Assembly (NCBI GenBank): GCA_017654935.2
Contig: CM065712.1
Location: 19,654,650-19,718,649, forward strand
Direction: 5' to 3'
Length of the DNA: 64,000 nt
DNA from: Phymorhynchus buccinoides
Taxonomy: Eukaryota > Mollusca > Gastropoda > Neogastropoda > Raphitomidae
The position numbers and the translations under genes were made by a program. The notes beneath the pieces are model-generated. The model was given only the letters and a program-made list of their open reading frames with translations. It searched no databases and was not told the DNA's origin. Shown in pieces: positions 21,076 to 30,560 of the stretch (its first letter is position 1; every line of letters starts with the position of its first letter).

Positions 21076-21950
21076 TAGAAAAAAAAGAGTATCTTCTATC
21101 GAAAAAATGTGTAGCACACACACACACACACTTTCCCCTTTAATTTCTCAATGAATTTACACCTAAGTTGAGAAAAGAGATTTTACTAAAATTAAATTAA
21201 GCAAAATTCATTAAAGCATGCCAGGTCATATCAGTTTGAGAATCTTATGTTTGCTTAAAAGTAATGCTGTTAAAATGTTGCATAATATTTAGTTGAAGTT
21301 TAATTTAACCCTCCATGTATGAAAGGATAATAACATCTTAAATCTTGAAAAAAATCTTGAGAACAGCAGGGCTCCCAGGGACCCCCATTTGGGGGTCTAT
21401 GAAGTACTAAAATTCTAAAGGACCCTCTAAAAGAATGTGCAGGGGGTCCGAGGAATGCACTAGAAAAATTCTTTTTAGCATTCGCAATGCTACTGGGACC
21501 CTCTATCCCACCTCTAGGACCCTCTATACTGTAAGCGAAGGAGGCCCTGGGACCCCTTGTTTTGCGGGATGATTTGGAGCCCTGGAACAGCCCTGTTGGC
21601 TTTTTAAAAAATGCTGAAATCAGGAAAACTGCGGTAAAGTTTCATACATGTCTATATCAGACCTGTTTACCCCAAATCTTCACTGTCAGTAATCCCAAGC
21701 TCTGAAAACAGTAATTTCAGGCATCTGTCCGTAATTTTGCTGTCCGAGAAATCCTTTCACCAGAATTTTTCGCTGCCGTCAAACCTTTTGTTGAGCGAGG
21801 GGGGGTGGGGGGGTGTACACGCATGCTGCAACTTCCCATCCAAACCCAACTTCGACAACTGGCGAAATTTTGCACTTAGAAAAATGGCGGCATGGAGAAA
21901 TAAACCGGAAGTATTCATTCAAGGGACATCACTCAAAGTGATACCTTTGA
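21076..21950. other. Unassigned sequence
   Basis: CA repeat at 21116-21132. A short internal repeat on the theme GGGACCC/CTCTA lies at 21370-21580. No frame recognised. Confidence 0.4.
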
Positions 21951-21957
21951 TAGTAGC

Positions 21958-22330
21958 AAAGATATTCTAAAAGGGTAAGATGGACTACTTAAAAGCTCGG
22001 CGAACCGGGCTGATAGAGTTATCGTTAGTGCGGACATGTACACTATTCACAGTGGAGGCTATCCAAAAACTCGGACTGGAATTTGAACGGAGAATTCAAC
22101 TGGCCTATCGATGTGTAAAATGTGTCACGTTTCAAAGGGACATAACCAGTGTTTCTGTCCTCACTACTCATATAGGGAAAAGAGACCGGATGTTTATCTT
22201 CCCCTGTACAGTCTTTGATAGTAGCGAGTACGGCTCAAACGCCATGCCTTCTTTTGATTTCTTCATCTTTTTTCTTCGCACTCGTTCAGCGGACATGTGG
22301 ATTTTGTTGTTGCTGACCGTAATAGCGTAA
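21958..22330 (+). repeat. Interspersed module with Cys/His-rich potential frame
   Basis: Starts AAAGATATTCTAAAAGGGTA. Relatives at 46860-47130 and 61645-61915. One frame reads CKMCHVSKGHNQCFCPHYS, a CxxCH...GHxxCxC arrangement that could bind zinc, in all three copies although the surrounding frames are broken. Probably a fragment of a transposon-encoded protein; identity unknown. Confidence 0.55.
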
Positions 22331-22334
22331 TCGG

Positions 22335-23235
22335 AGGTCTCAAAACGTAGGGAAAACATCCGTAGGGAAACTCTGCTACATAGGTGTAACTACACAAAAT
22401 TAAAAAAAGCCGGGGTCCAGGGGTAATGTCCCCCTGCAGCTGAAGCAAAAATTGATTTATGAAGGTATTTTAGCTTGCTTTTTTTCCACAATTTATAAAA
22501 ATATTTTAAACTTTTAACCCAATGACTCCCAACCATTCGAACCGGGAATCGATCCCAGTTCCTGAGAGATGGGAATTAACTCTGAACGTCACACCAAACC
22601 TTTTCATTAAAAAAATCACCCAGAATAAAGTCCAACTCACATTTCATTTCTGAAAGAGATGCATATTGAATAGCAATGATGATATTATTATTCCAAAGCT
22701 AACACACTGTCATACAACCATGAATTGGAATAAAAAATCTGTAATGGCACTCCGAGCATCGCGCTGAGTCAATACTGCGTCACGTCACGTGCAAAGAATA
22801 CACGTCACGTGCAAAGAATAAAAAAATTTTGGGGTCACTTCGAAAAATCTGTTCAAAAAGACTAGTGGGTGCTTTCCCTTGCTGTAAGAACCAAAAACGG
22901 ACCAGCGAGACTGAGGTAAAGAAGAACTAACTTAGTATATTGCATTGTGGGTAGGGAGAAAGTGAAAGTGAACGTACTAGACCTGGCGTTCAGCGGGCGC
23001 AATCGGCGCATACGGGCTGCATGAGTTGACAAAATTTGGTCGCATTTGGCGTCTGTGTCCTAGAGAGGGTTAAAGTGTTTGAAAAAATACAGTAGACACA
23101 CACAAAGATCTTGTTTGACAAATTAAAAAAAAAGGAACTTCCTTTTCTGGTAAGATTCAGAAACAGGAAATCCTTGTATACCAGGAAACTTGGCACCCAT
23201 GTGTCCATAAGGTGACAATGTCCACTGGACATTAA
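22335..23235. other. Unassigned intron 2 sequence
   Basis: Contains a duplicated CACGTCACGTGCAAAGAATA (22780-22820) and a tRNA-B-box-like CGAACCGGGAATCGATCC near 22538 that may be a SINE remnant. No gene seen. Confidence 0.4.
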
Positions 23236-23240
23236 TTTAC

Positions 23241-23397
23241 CTGGAAACTCTGGCAGGTCTGCTCCAGGCGGATCCTCGTGATGACCAAGTTGTTGCCCGT
23301 CAGCTCCTGACTCTTGGAGGTCAAAAGGTCGCACATCTGTGTCAGCAGCTCCGTGGCCCGACCCTCATGGGACGGGTCCGTGAAATCCAGCTCCGAC
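23241..23397 (-). CDS. STAT exon 2 (N-terminal domain)
   Basis: The acceptor TTGCAG ends at 23398 and the donor GTAAAT starts at 23240. Length is 157 bp, phase 2 in and phase 0 out. It completes Trp42 (ENW) and continues SELDFTDPSHEGRATELLTQ, later NNLVITRIRLEQTCQSFQ, residues 42-94. Spacing from FPIEVR and the DxDFxxPxxExxA pattern agree with STAT5-type N-terminal domains, which mediate tetramer formation of STAT dimers on DNA. Confidence 0.94.
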
Positions 23398-23400
23398 CTG

Positions 23401-23695
23401 CAACGCAAGTAGTTCATGTTCAATAGATTCCCTGTGCGGGATACCGGTGGGTCTTTCAACATACAAATAGTAGAACTCTCACCGAACTGGAAGTTCGCAA
23501 CACATGGAGTTCATGTTCAATAGATCCCCCGTGCCGAGTACCTGTGGGTCTTTCAACATACATATATAGTTCTCTAACCGAAATGGAAGTTCGCAACACA
23601 CAGAGTTCATGTTCAATAGATCCCCCGTGCGGGGTACCAGCAGGTCTTTCAACATACAAATAGTAGAACTCTCACCGAACTGGAAGTTCTGCACT
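23401..23695. repeat. About 97-bp tandem array at the exon 2 acceptor, 3 units
   Basis: Three units carry AGTTCATGTTCAATAGAT, CCCGTGC, GGGTCTTTCAACATACA and ACCGAACTGGAAGTT. Only intron sequence seems to be copied; the exon coding bases are not included. Followed at 23695-23810 by an inverted R1 fragment. Confidence 0.85.
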
Positions 23696-23939
23696 TGTAA
23701 CTTCCTCTAATCTAGTGTCACTCTCTTTTGACTCTGCCTTTTTTCTTTGTTGCTTACTGTCATCTACTATCGTTCTGCCTTACTGGTCCATTCTCCTGCG
23801 TTTGTTTCAAGAAACTTTAACAAAGATTTCACTCCAGCTTTTGACTCCTGGGCCTAACCATTTCTTAGTTAGGCTCATAACAACAGCGTGACACATCTGC
23901 GCTCATATGACAGGAAATGGCTAAAGGGGCAATGCTATC

Positions 23940-25065
23940 TTTATTAGTTTAAATGGATTTTGATAAGTTTTGAAGCAGAATGCAAAGCTAAGGCCTGACA
24001 TGGGCAGTGGCAAAGTTGTGGTAGGGTAGCAATCACAGGAAGGTGAGAGAGGGTTGGTGCTCCTCAAAAACACCCACACAAAAACAACATGCAAAGCTAA
24101 GGCCTGACATGGGCAGTGCAAAGTTGTGGTAGGGAAGCAATCACAGGAAGGTGAGAGAGGGTTGGGGCTCCTCAAAAACACCCACACAAAAACAACATGC
24201 AAAGCTAAGGCCTGACATGGGCAGTGGCAAAGTTGTGGTAGGGAAGCAATCACAGGAAGGTGAGAGAGGGTTGGTGCTCCTCAAAAACACCCACACAAAA
24301 ACAACATGCAAAGCTAAGGCCTGACATGGGCAGTGGCAAAGTTGTGGTAGGGTAGCAATCACAGGAAGGTGAGAGAGGGTTGGTGCTCCTCAAAAACACC
24401 CACACAAAAACAACATGCAAAGCTAAGGCCTGACATGGGCAGTGGCAAAGTTGTGGTAGGGAAGCAATCACAGGAAGGTGAGAGAGGGTTGGTGCTCCTC
24501 AAAAACACCCACACAAAAACAACATGCAAAGCTAAGGCCTGACATGGGCAGTGGCAAAGTTGTGGTAGGGAAGCAATCACAGGAAGGTGAGAGAGGGTTG
24601 GTGCTCCTCAAAAACACCCACACAAAAACAACATGCAAAGCTAAGGCCTGACATGGGCAGTGGCAAAGTTGTGGTAGGGAAGCAATCACAGGAAGGTGAG
24701 AGAGGGTTGGGGCTCCTCAAAAACACCCACACAAAAACAACATGCAAAGCTAAGGCCTGACATGGGCAGTGGCAAAGTTGTGGTAGGGAAGCAATCACAG
24801 GAAGGTGAGAGAGGGTTGGTGCTCCTCAAAAACACCCACACAAAAACAACATGCAAAGCTAAGGCCTGACATGGGCAGTGGCAAAGTTGTGGTAGGGAAG
24901 CAATCACAGGAAGGTGAGAGAGGGTTGGTGCTCCTCAAAAACACCCACACAAAAACAACATGCAAAGCTAAGGCCTGACATGGGCAGTGGCAAAGTTGTG
25001 GTAGGGAAGCAATCACAGGAAGGTGAGAGAGGGTTGGGGCTCCTCAAAAACACCCACACAAACCC
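23940..25065. repeat. 109-bp minisatellite, about 10 units
   Basis: Near-identical units (GCAAAGCTAAGGCCTGACAT, TGGGCAGTGGCAAAGTTGTG, GAAGGTGAGAGAGGGTTGG, CTCCTCAAAAACACCCACAC). Variants are GGTGCTCC against GGGGCTCC and GGTAGC against GGAAGC. It lies in intron 1. The 73-codon minus frames starting MIASLPQL at each unit are repeat artefacts. Confidence 0.97.
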
Positions 25066-25149
25066 ACTGTAATTCATGCAGAGACCATTCCCCAAAAAGA
25101 AAAAAATATATATCCTTGAAGAGAAGCACCCATATTTAATCTCTATCCC

Positions 25150-25383
25150 TATCACCTTGGTCACTTCAAAACTCGCTTCACTCCCTTAGACCACAATTTT
25201 GCCCCTGACTTTGCTTTTGTAGTGGTTCGTTGTGGGGGAACCAATCGGTGTAGAGAGTTTTTCTATATAAAGTCTATATAAACGTACAAGAAGTCTATAT
25301 AAAGGCTCAGTGATAAAGTCTATATATATAAAAAAAAGTCTGATCTACCACTTCCCTATGTCTAAACCTGAAGTAAAAACCTG
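25150..25383 (-). repeat. Interspersed repeat family R2, inverted copy
   Basis: Reverse of the block at 5703-5905, with CTATATAAAG expanded to four copies. Confidence 0.65.
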
Positions 25384-26373
25384 TACCGTATTTTTCGGAC
25401 TATAAGGCGATAGTTGTTTCTCCAATTTCGACCTATGCGCCTAATAAACGAGGGCACCCTATAAGTGAACAAAATCGCGAGAAGAGAGGCAACGATTGCC
25501 GTACTCAGTACAGTCTACTGTGAGTGTGAGTCACAACATCCATGGATTAACAGTAACTTTTTTTTTCCACTTGCCCAGTCGGGCAAGTTAAAGAAAAATT
25601 CACTTGCCCAAACAGCTTTTGGACTTTCCCGGAATTCAGGTGTATTGCTAGTCACACACACATAATAACATTTTTTACATTTCTCGTCATTGGCGAGTAC
25701 TTAAACACTGCGATGCGCTTCAGAAACTGTCATCTGCTCTGTGAGATTTCTGTCGCAAGTTACGCTAAAAATAATACGGACATGAGAAGCTGCGCTGAAT
25801 AATACAGGCAATGAGCGTTCGTTTATGGAGAAAATAAGTGTTGGTTGTCAAAAATTTCACTTGCCTGGTCGGGCACATTTAACAGAAGCTTGGCCTGCCC
25901 GACATGGCTGTGCACTTGCCCCGGGCAGTCGGGCAATGGTTACTGTTAAGCCCTGAACATCGAAAGTGGTAACGAGTCGCCGATACGACGAATACTCACG
26001 TTAAAATGCTTCAAAATCCCTGTTATCGTCCGAGATACCGTCCAACAGATGTAAAAAGCATCGTTGTAGAGCTTAAAATGCCATAATTCTACCCGTTTTC
26101 ACAAAGAATTGGTCAAACACAACAACCGGAAGTTACAAAAACGGAAGTTTCGATTATTTGAGAAGGGAGCCAACTCTCGTTTACGACAACAATAATGGCG
26201 GTTGGTAATCGTTTACAAGACGTGTATGGGCTTCAAACTTCGACTTTCTTTTGCAAGGTGTGTATCGCCTTATAAACGAGGGCGCCTTTTACTTGGATTT
26301 TGTCAGATTTTTCTTAAAAATTGCCCTATTCGCCTTATACACAGCAGCGCCTAATGAGCCGAAAAATACGGTA
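25384..26373. mobile_element. ACCGTATTTTTCGG-type element with a nested insertion
   Basis: Left end TACCGTATTTTTCGGACTAT and right end GAGCCGAAAAATACGGTA form the TIR, probably with a TA target. Inner GGCGATAGTTGTTTCTCC and CGCCTTATACACAGCAGCGC are shared with 47702-48256 and 62541-63158. No transposase frame. A hAT-like element interrupts it at 25541-25955. Confidence 0.8.
25541..25955. mobile_element. Nested hAT-like MITE, 415 bp
   Basis: Termini CATGGATTAACAGTAAC and, reversed, CAGGGCTTAACAGTAAC, flanked by AACATC on both sides (25535-25540, 25956-25961). The uninterrupted relative at 47840-47860 reads CACAACGTCAAAAGTGG, confirming the insertion point. Inner CTTGCCC/GGGCAAG palindromes. 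Confidence 0.85.
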
Positions 26374-26572
26374 ATCTTCTTTCATTTCTCCTTTTGTTTA
26401 TGTCTGTTTTCTTTGTGCGCATGGCTGGAGTGGTTTGTGAGTTTTTTTTAATAATTCAAAATCGTTGCGAGTTGAGGGTCGGGGGGGGTGAGGTGAGGAG
26501 GGAAGGGAAGTGGAGGGGATGGTGGGGAGGTGGGCGGGGATGGGGGGTGTGGGTGGTGGACAAGGTACTCAC

Positions 26573-26736
26573 CAGTTCTCCTCTTCGAACCACTGGCAGA
26601 GGAAGTAGCGCACCTCGATGGGAAAGCGGTTCTGGTAGAACTCCTGGAGCTGGTTGAAGAGCTCAGGGTGTTGCACTAGCTGGTCCCAGCACCCCATGAC
26701 TGGAATGTTCACTGGAGGCACGGCTATGGGCACCGT
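26573..26736 (-). CDS. STAT exon 1 with start codon (N-terminal domain)
   Basis: The coding part is 26573-26697. It starts MGCWDQLVQHPELFNQLQEF and includes NRFPIEVRYFLCQWFEEENW, ending in phase 2 at donor GTGAGT (26572). FPIEVR and W-x-E are hallmark STAT N-terminal motifs, and the distance from Met to FPIEVR agrees with STAT5. The start is chosen on this length; an acceptor ATGCAG ending at 26737 would give a 39-nt 5' UTR piece, so a non-coding first exon is expected further right. The frame is open above the ATG, hence the start is probable rather than certain. Confidence 0.92.
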
Positions 26737-26985
26737 CTGCATCAAAAGGTTTGTCACAATTACAACCTGGGCACCGTCCGCATCAAAATGTTTGTCACAT
26801 ATAATATGTCTGGTATGACAAATGCAGGCACAGCTATGGCCATTGTCTGCATCCAAATGTTTGTCACAATTACATGGGCACCGTCTGCATCAAAATGCTT
26901 GTCACATATAATATGTCTGGTATGACAAATGCAGGCACAGCTATGGGTACCGTCTGCATCAATCTGTTTGTCACAATAAATCACT
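26737..26985. repeat. Tandem copies of the exon 1 acceptor edge
   Basis: Three to four units of GGGCACCGTCTGCATCAAAA plus TGTTTGTCACA, AATATGTCTGGTATGACAAA and GGCACAGCTATGG. On the minus strand each holds the acceptor (TGATGCAG) and the first exon bases (ACGGTGCCCATAGC). Confidence 0.85.
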
Positions 26986-27014
26986 CTTATTCAATTAATT
27001 TAAAAAACAAATCA

Positions 27015-27880
27015 AGGTAAGTTTTCTGGTAGAAGTCCTGGAGATGACGGAACAGCTCAGCATGCTACACTAACTGATCCCATCTCCCAATGACTTCCCG
27101 TAGTATGTTCACAGCAGGTACAGCTCAGCGTGCTACACTAACTGATCCCATCTCCCAATGACTTCCCGTAGTATGTTCACAGCAGGTACAGCTCAGCGTG
27201 CTACACTAACTGATCCCATCTCCCAATGACTTCCCGTAGTATGTTCACAGCAGGTACAGCTCAGCGTGCTACACTAACTGATCCCATCTCCCAATGACTT
27301 CCTGTAGTATGTTCACAGCAGGTACAGCTCAGCGTGCTACACTAACTGATCCCATCTCCCAATGACTTCCTGTAGTATGTTCACAGCAGGTACAGCTCAG
27401 CGTGCTACACTAACTGATCCCATCGCCCAATGACTTCCCGTAGTATGTTCACAGCAGGTACAGCTCAGCGTGCTACACTAACTGATCCCATCTCCCAATG
27501 ACTTCCAGTAGTATGTTCAGCATGCTACAGCTAACTACACTAACTGATCCCATCTCCCAATGACTTCCTGTAGTATGTTCACAGCAGGTACAGCTCAGCG
27601 TGCTATACAATACACTAACTGATCCCATCTCCCAATGACTTCCTGTAGTATGTTCACAGCAGGTACAGCTCAGCGTGCTACACTAACTGATCCCATCGCC
27701 CAATGACTTCCTGTAGTATGTTCACAGCAGGTACAGCTCAGCGTGCTACACTAACTGATCCCATCTCCCAATGACTTCCCGTAGTATGTTCACAGCAGGT
27801 ACAGCTCAGCGTGCTACACTAACTGATCCCATCTCCCAATGACTTCCCGTAGTATGTTCACAGCAGGTACAGCTCAGTGA
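27015..27880. repeat. 68-bp array derived from a diverged exon 1 copy, about 12 units
   Basis: At 27020-27110 the minus strand is a diverged duplicate of exon 1: the exon's GTCATGGGGTGCTGGGACCA corresponds to GTCATTGGGAGATGGGATCA, and CAGCTAGTGCAACACCC to CAGTTAGTGTAGCACGC. The start codon is ATT and a TAG interrupts the frame. The inner 68 bp is then repeated about 12 times to 27877, with point variants and one 13-bp and one 8-bp insertion. Non-coding. Confidence 0.9.
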
Positions 27881-28470
27881 TGCACCGAGGATCAAAACGT
27901 GAAAGGACAAACTGTCCTAATACAACAGAAATCATAAGGATAATGTCCTGGCTCTTGCAGATATCAGTAAGACCAGTGTTAATACAATTAAATCAGACGT
28001 TTGTCCTGACAGGGGAGAACACAATAGGACATTTTCAATGTCAACACTTTCAACACAACCCCTCTAGCTGCTCCGTGTGCCCTCAGGACACTGTCGTCAT
28101 GGAGTAGAAATCCCTTCAGCCCAGTTCAGGGCTCACGATTTTGACCATTTTCAATAAATTCTCTTTAAAAAAAACATGTAGATTGCACTTGCAGTGACTT
28201 TATTTTTGTATTGCGGTTTAGATTTATCTTTAATCTTTCAAATGATATAAAATTTGAAAACCAATTCCGTCATTTTGCGTTTTAAAAACCGAATGAGTTG
28301 AAAGCAGCCACTACCACTGTCGATCACAGGGGCATTTTACCTGATGCGAACATACTATAGTGGCGTGTCGGTAACGGTAAACTCAGGCGTTGCTAGTATT
28401 CTAGCAGCGTGTTGCGAAAAAGTGAATAGGTCAATGTTCTATGACCATGGCCTCAGGATATCATTGCAGC
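27881..28470. other. Unassigned sequence upstream of the STAT 5' exon
   Basis: A 76-codon plus frame at 27877-28107 has no recognisable motif. The rest is AT-rich. A non-coding first exon or promoter of the STAT gene could lie here or further right, but no TATA box or CpG cluster stands out. Confidence 0.35.
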
Positions 28471-29075
28471 TTAAGGCCGAAAGGCCTTGGCAAATTCCAT
28501 GATTATCATGTCTGTCTGTTGTCCGGCTTCCAGATTCTCTGTCAGCTCCTCCATTACTCGCATTAGTTCAATGAGCTGAGTCTCGCAGCTGCGTTTGGAT
28601 CTGAAGCCATGCTGCTGAGGGGTCAGGATGTTATTCTGCTCCAGGTGTTTCATCATGGAGCTGACCATGACGTGCTCCATGTCGTATGAAAAAAGGTAGC
28701 ACGTTAAAAGTAGCTCGCTACTATGAGAGTGTATTTGCGACAACCACAAATTTCACTCTTTCTTTACTTTAACCATTTACCTAACCTAACCCTAACCCTA
28801 GAAAAAAGTGAAATTTGTGGTTCATGCTCAATGTCGCAAAATGCCGCAAATACACTCTCATACTCATAGTCATAGGTAGCGAGCTACTTTTTTTAACGAG
28901 CTACCTTTTTTCATGCGACACTCCAGGATCTTGCAGGCAATGCACGTCAGGGAGACTGGCCTGTAATTGGCAGGGTCATAGTGCTCTCCCTTCTTGTAAA
29001 TCGGAGAGACTAGGGGCATCCTTCCAGTCTGATGGAACTTGACCGCTGCTGATGGAGGACTGGAAGATGGTACTT
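28471..29075 (-). pseudogene. LINE reverse transcriptase fragment split by a MITE
   Basis: Minus strand from about 29070: IFQSSISSGQVPSDWKDA, a frameshift, then VSPIYKKGEHYDPANYRP and VSLTCIACKILE. After the insert it resumes HVMVSSMMKHLEQNN, TPQQHGFRSKRSCETQLIEL and MIIMEFAKAF. These are fingers-to-motif-A RT sequences of non-LTR elements. Motif A MDFAKAFD is mutated to MEFAKAFR. Removing the insert and one target duplication restores continuity at the Glu codon. Confidence 0.9.
28680..28920. mobile_element. 241-bp TIR element with 5-bp target duplication
   Basis: Starts TGTCGTATGAAAAAAGGTAG and ends CTACCTTTTTTCATGCGACA, inserted in a LINE RT with CTCCA duplicated (28675-28679, 28921-28925). 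Long inner palindrome: AAAGTAGCTCGCTAC...GTAGCGAGCTACTTT and GTGAAATTTGTGG. A short TAACCCTAACCCTA lies in the loop region. The superfamily is uncertain. Confidence 0.88.
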
Positions 29076-29084
29076 TTTTTATGC

Positions 29085-29290
29085 TTTCTTTAATTCTCTT
29101 TTTGAAAGTTTTTCTCTTCCCCCTTCGAGCTTCGCTCTATCTTTCTTTCGTTCTCTCTCTCTCTCTCTCTCTTAGGGTGGAAGTAGGATGATATGATGTG
29201 AGTTATCGGACTCCTCTCTCTCTCTCTCTTATGGTGGAAGTAGGATAATATGATGTGAGTTATCGGACTCCTCTCTCTCTCTCTTACAGA
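29085..29290. repeat. TC-rich microsatellite with 65-bp duplication
   Basis: Two copies of GGTGGAAGTAGGATGATATG / GTGAGTTATCGGACTCC separated by CTCTCT tracts. Charged minus-strand frames here are artefacts. Confidence 0.85.
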
Positions 29291-29832
29291 TATGAAGTCA
29301 TGCAGTGCGGGGACTAGGAGAAACTCATCAGCAGACGCAAGTCTACTCAAGAGCAGCCTTTGTATTTTGTCCCCATCGAAGACTCGTTTGAAATCATCAG
29401 ACGTGCGCACTTGGCAACATGTCATGGTGGCATGGATCGCGTGTACAAAGAACTTACGAAAAAATATGCAACTATCACTACCTATGCTATTGAAACATAC
29501 CAAAGTCTGTGTTCTGAGTGCCAGAAAGAGGAAAAGACCAGTGGCGACTGGCATAGTTGTGAAGCCCATCCTTTCATCCGAGTTCAACTCTCGTGGTCAG
29601 GTTGATCTGATCGACATGCAAAGCATGGCTTGTAACAACCACAAGTGGATACTTGTTTATCAAGACCACCTCACAAAGTTCTGCATTCTCAAGAGCATCA
29701 CCTCCAAACGTGCTGCTGAAGTGGCCTTTCATCTCACAGACATCTTCCTTCTGTTTGGTGCACCATCCATTTTACAGTCTGATAATGGATCAGAATTTAC
29801 ATCATCCGTTATAACAGAACTAAGCAATTACT
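29290..29832 (+). pseudogene. Retroelement-type integrase, N-terminal and core part
   Basis: First in one frame FVPIEDSFEIIRRAHLATCH then GGMDRVYKELTKKYATI and CSECQKE (zinc-binding H-x-C-C region, first His weak). After a frameshift near 29530 it continues SRGQVDLIDMQSM, HKWILVYQDHLTKFCILKSI and FLLFGAPSILQSDNGSEFTS, giving D and D of the DDE triad. Ty3/gypsy- or Ginger-like integrase, similar to the domesticated SCAND3/KRBA2 type; that assignment is from memory. The frame breaks off at 29832 where the remainder is inverted. Confidence 0.85.
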
Positions 29833-29834
29833 AA

Positions 29835-30085
29835 TTAGGGAGACCGCTGAATTCCAGCATGGTAAGATTGGTTCTTCTGAAATTGCACAAACTTGATTCC
29901 AACGGTCCAATCGACAGTGTACTGTGTTGTTGTCTGAAACTAGTGAAAGCCATGCTGACAACATGTCTTTGATGTCACCATTGGCCCGCTCCACTGACCC
30001 CTGACTCTGTGGATGATGGGGATTTTCGTGAACAAGATGAAGAGCTGGCCAAAGCTCCTTTGAAGCTTTGTTTGGCATTCCTCCC
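29835..30085 (-). pseudogene. Remainder of the same integrase, inverted
   Basis: The minus strand reads KELWPALHLVHENPHHPQSQ then GSVERANGDIKDMLSAWL, which carries the third catalytic residue (Glu in GSVERAN) and directly follows SSVITEL of the plus-strand part in related proteins. A degenerate tail follows (about 29940-29835). Core and tail therefore lie head-to-head across 29832. Confidence 0.85.
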
Positions 30086-30560
30086 CGAGTCGGACTCTCA
30101 GTCTCAAGCTCCTCCCTGCCTGACGAGGTGATATGCCGCCTACAGAGGAAGGTCTGCATCAGCTGAACACAGCAACTCAACCATCTCCTGTGACATTGTC
30201 TCAACGGTTGGCATCGTCTCAACCATCGGCGGCATTTCAACCATCAGCATCCCCTCAACAATCGGCGGCATCTCAACCGTTGGCATCATCTCAACCGTCA
30301 GCATCGTCTCAAACTGATCAGCATCGCCTGAACCATCAGCATCAACTCCTCCCTGCCTGACGAGGTGATATGCCGCCTACAAACAGAGGAAGATCTGCAT
30401 CAGCTGAACACAGCAACTCAACCATCTCCTGGCTGTGACATCGCCTCAACAGTTACTAGTTAGTATCGTCTCAACCATCGACATCGTCTCATGCATCAGT
30501 TCGTGCATCGTCTGAACCATCGGCGGTATACCATCACCATCACCATCCCCTCAATCATCG
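30086..30560. repeat. Degenerate 12-bp repeat TCAACCATCGGC / GCATCGTCTCAA
   Basis: Imperfect units of (GGC)ATCGTCTCAACCATC in two blocks (30170-30345, 30420-30550). Each follows CTCCTCCCTGCCTGACGAGG and GTGATATGCCGCCTAC, so a larger unit of about 250 bp was duplicated once. Confidence 0.8.

Noticed and set aside
23921..25016. Series of 73-codon minus frames starting MIASLPQLCHCP as a small secreted-peptide family
   Set aside because: One frame per 109-bp repeat unit, overlapping each other, no stops or signal structure independent of the repeat.
29292..29834. Intact host integrase-derived gene
   Set aside because: Frameshift near 29530 and inversion at 29832 break it.
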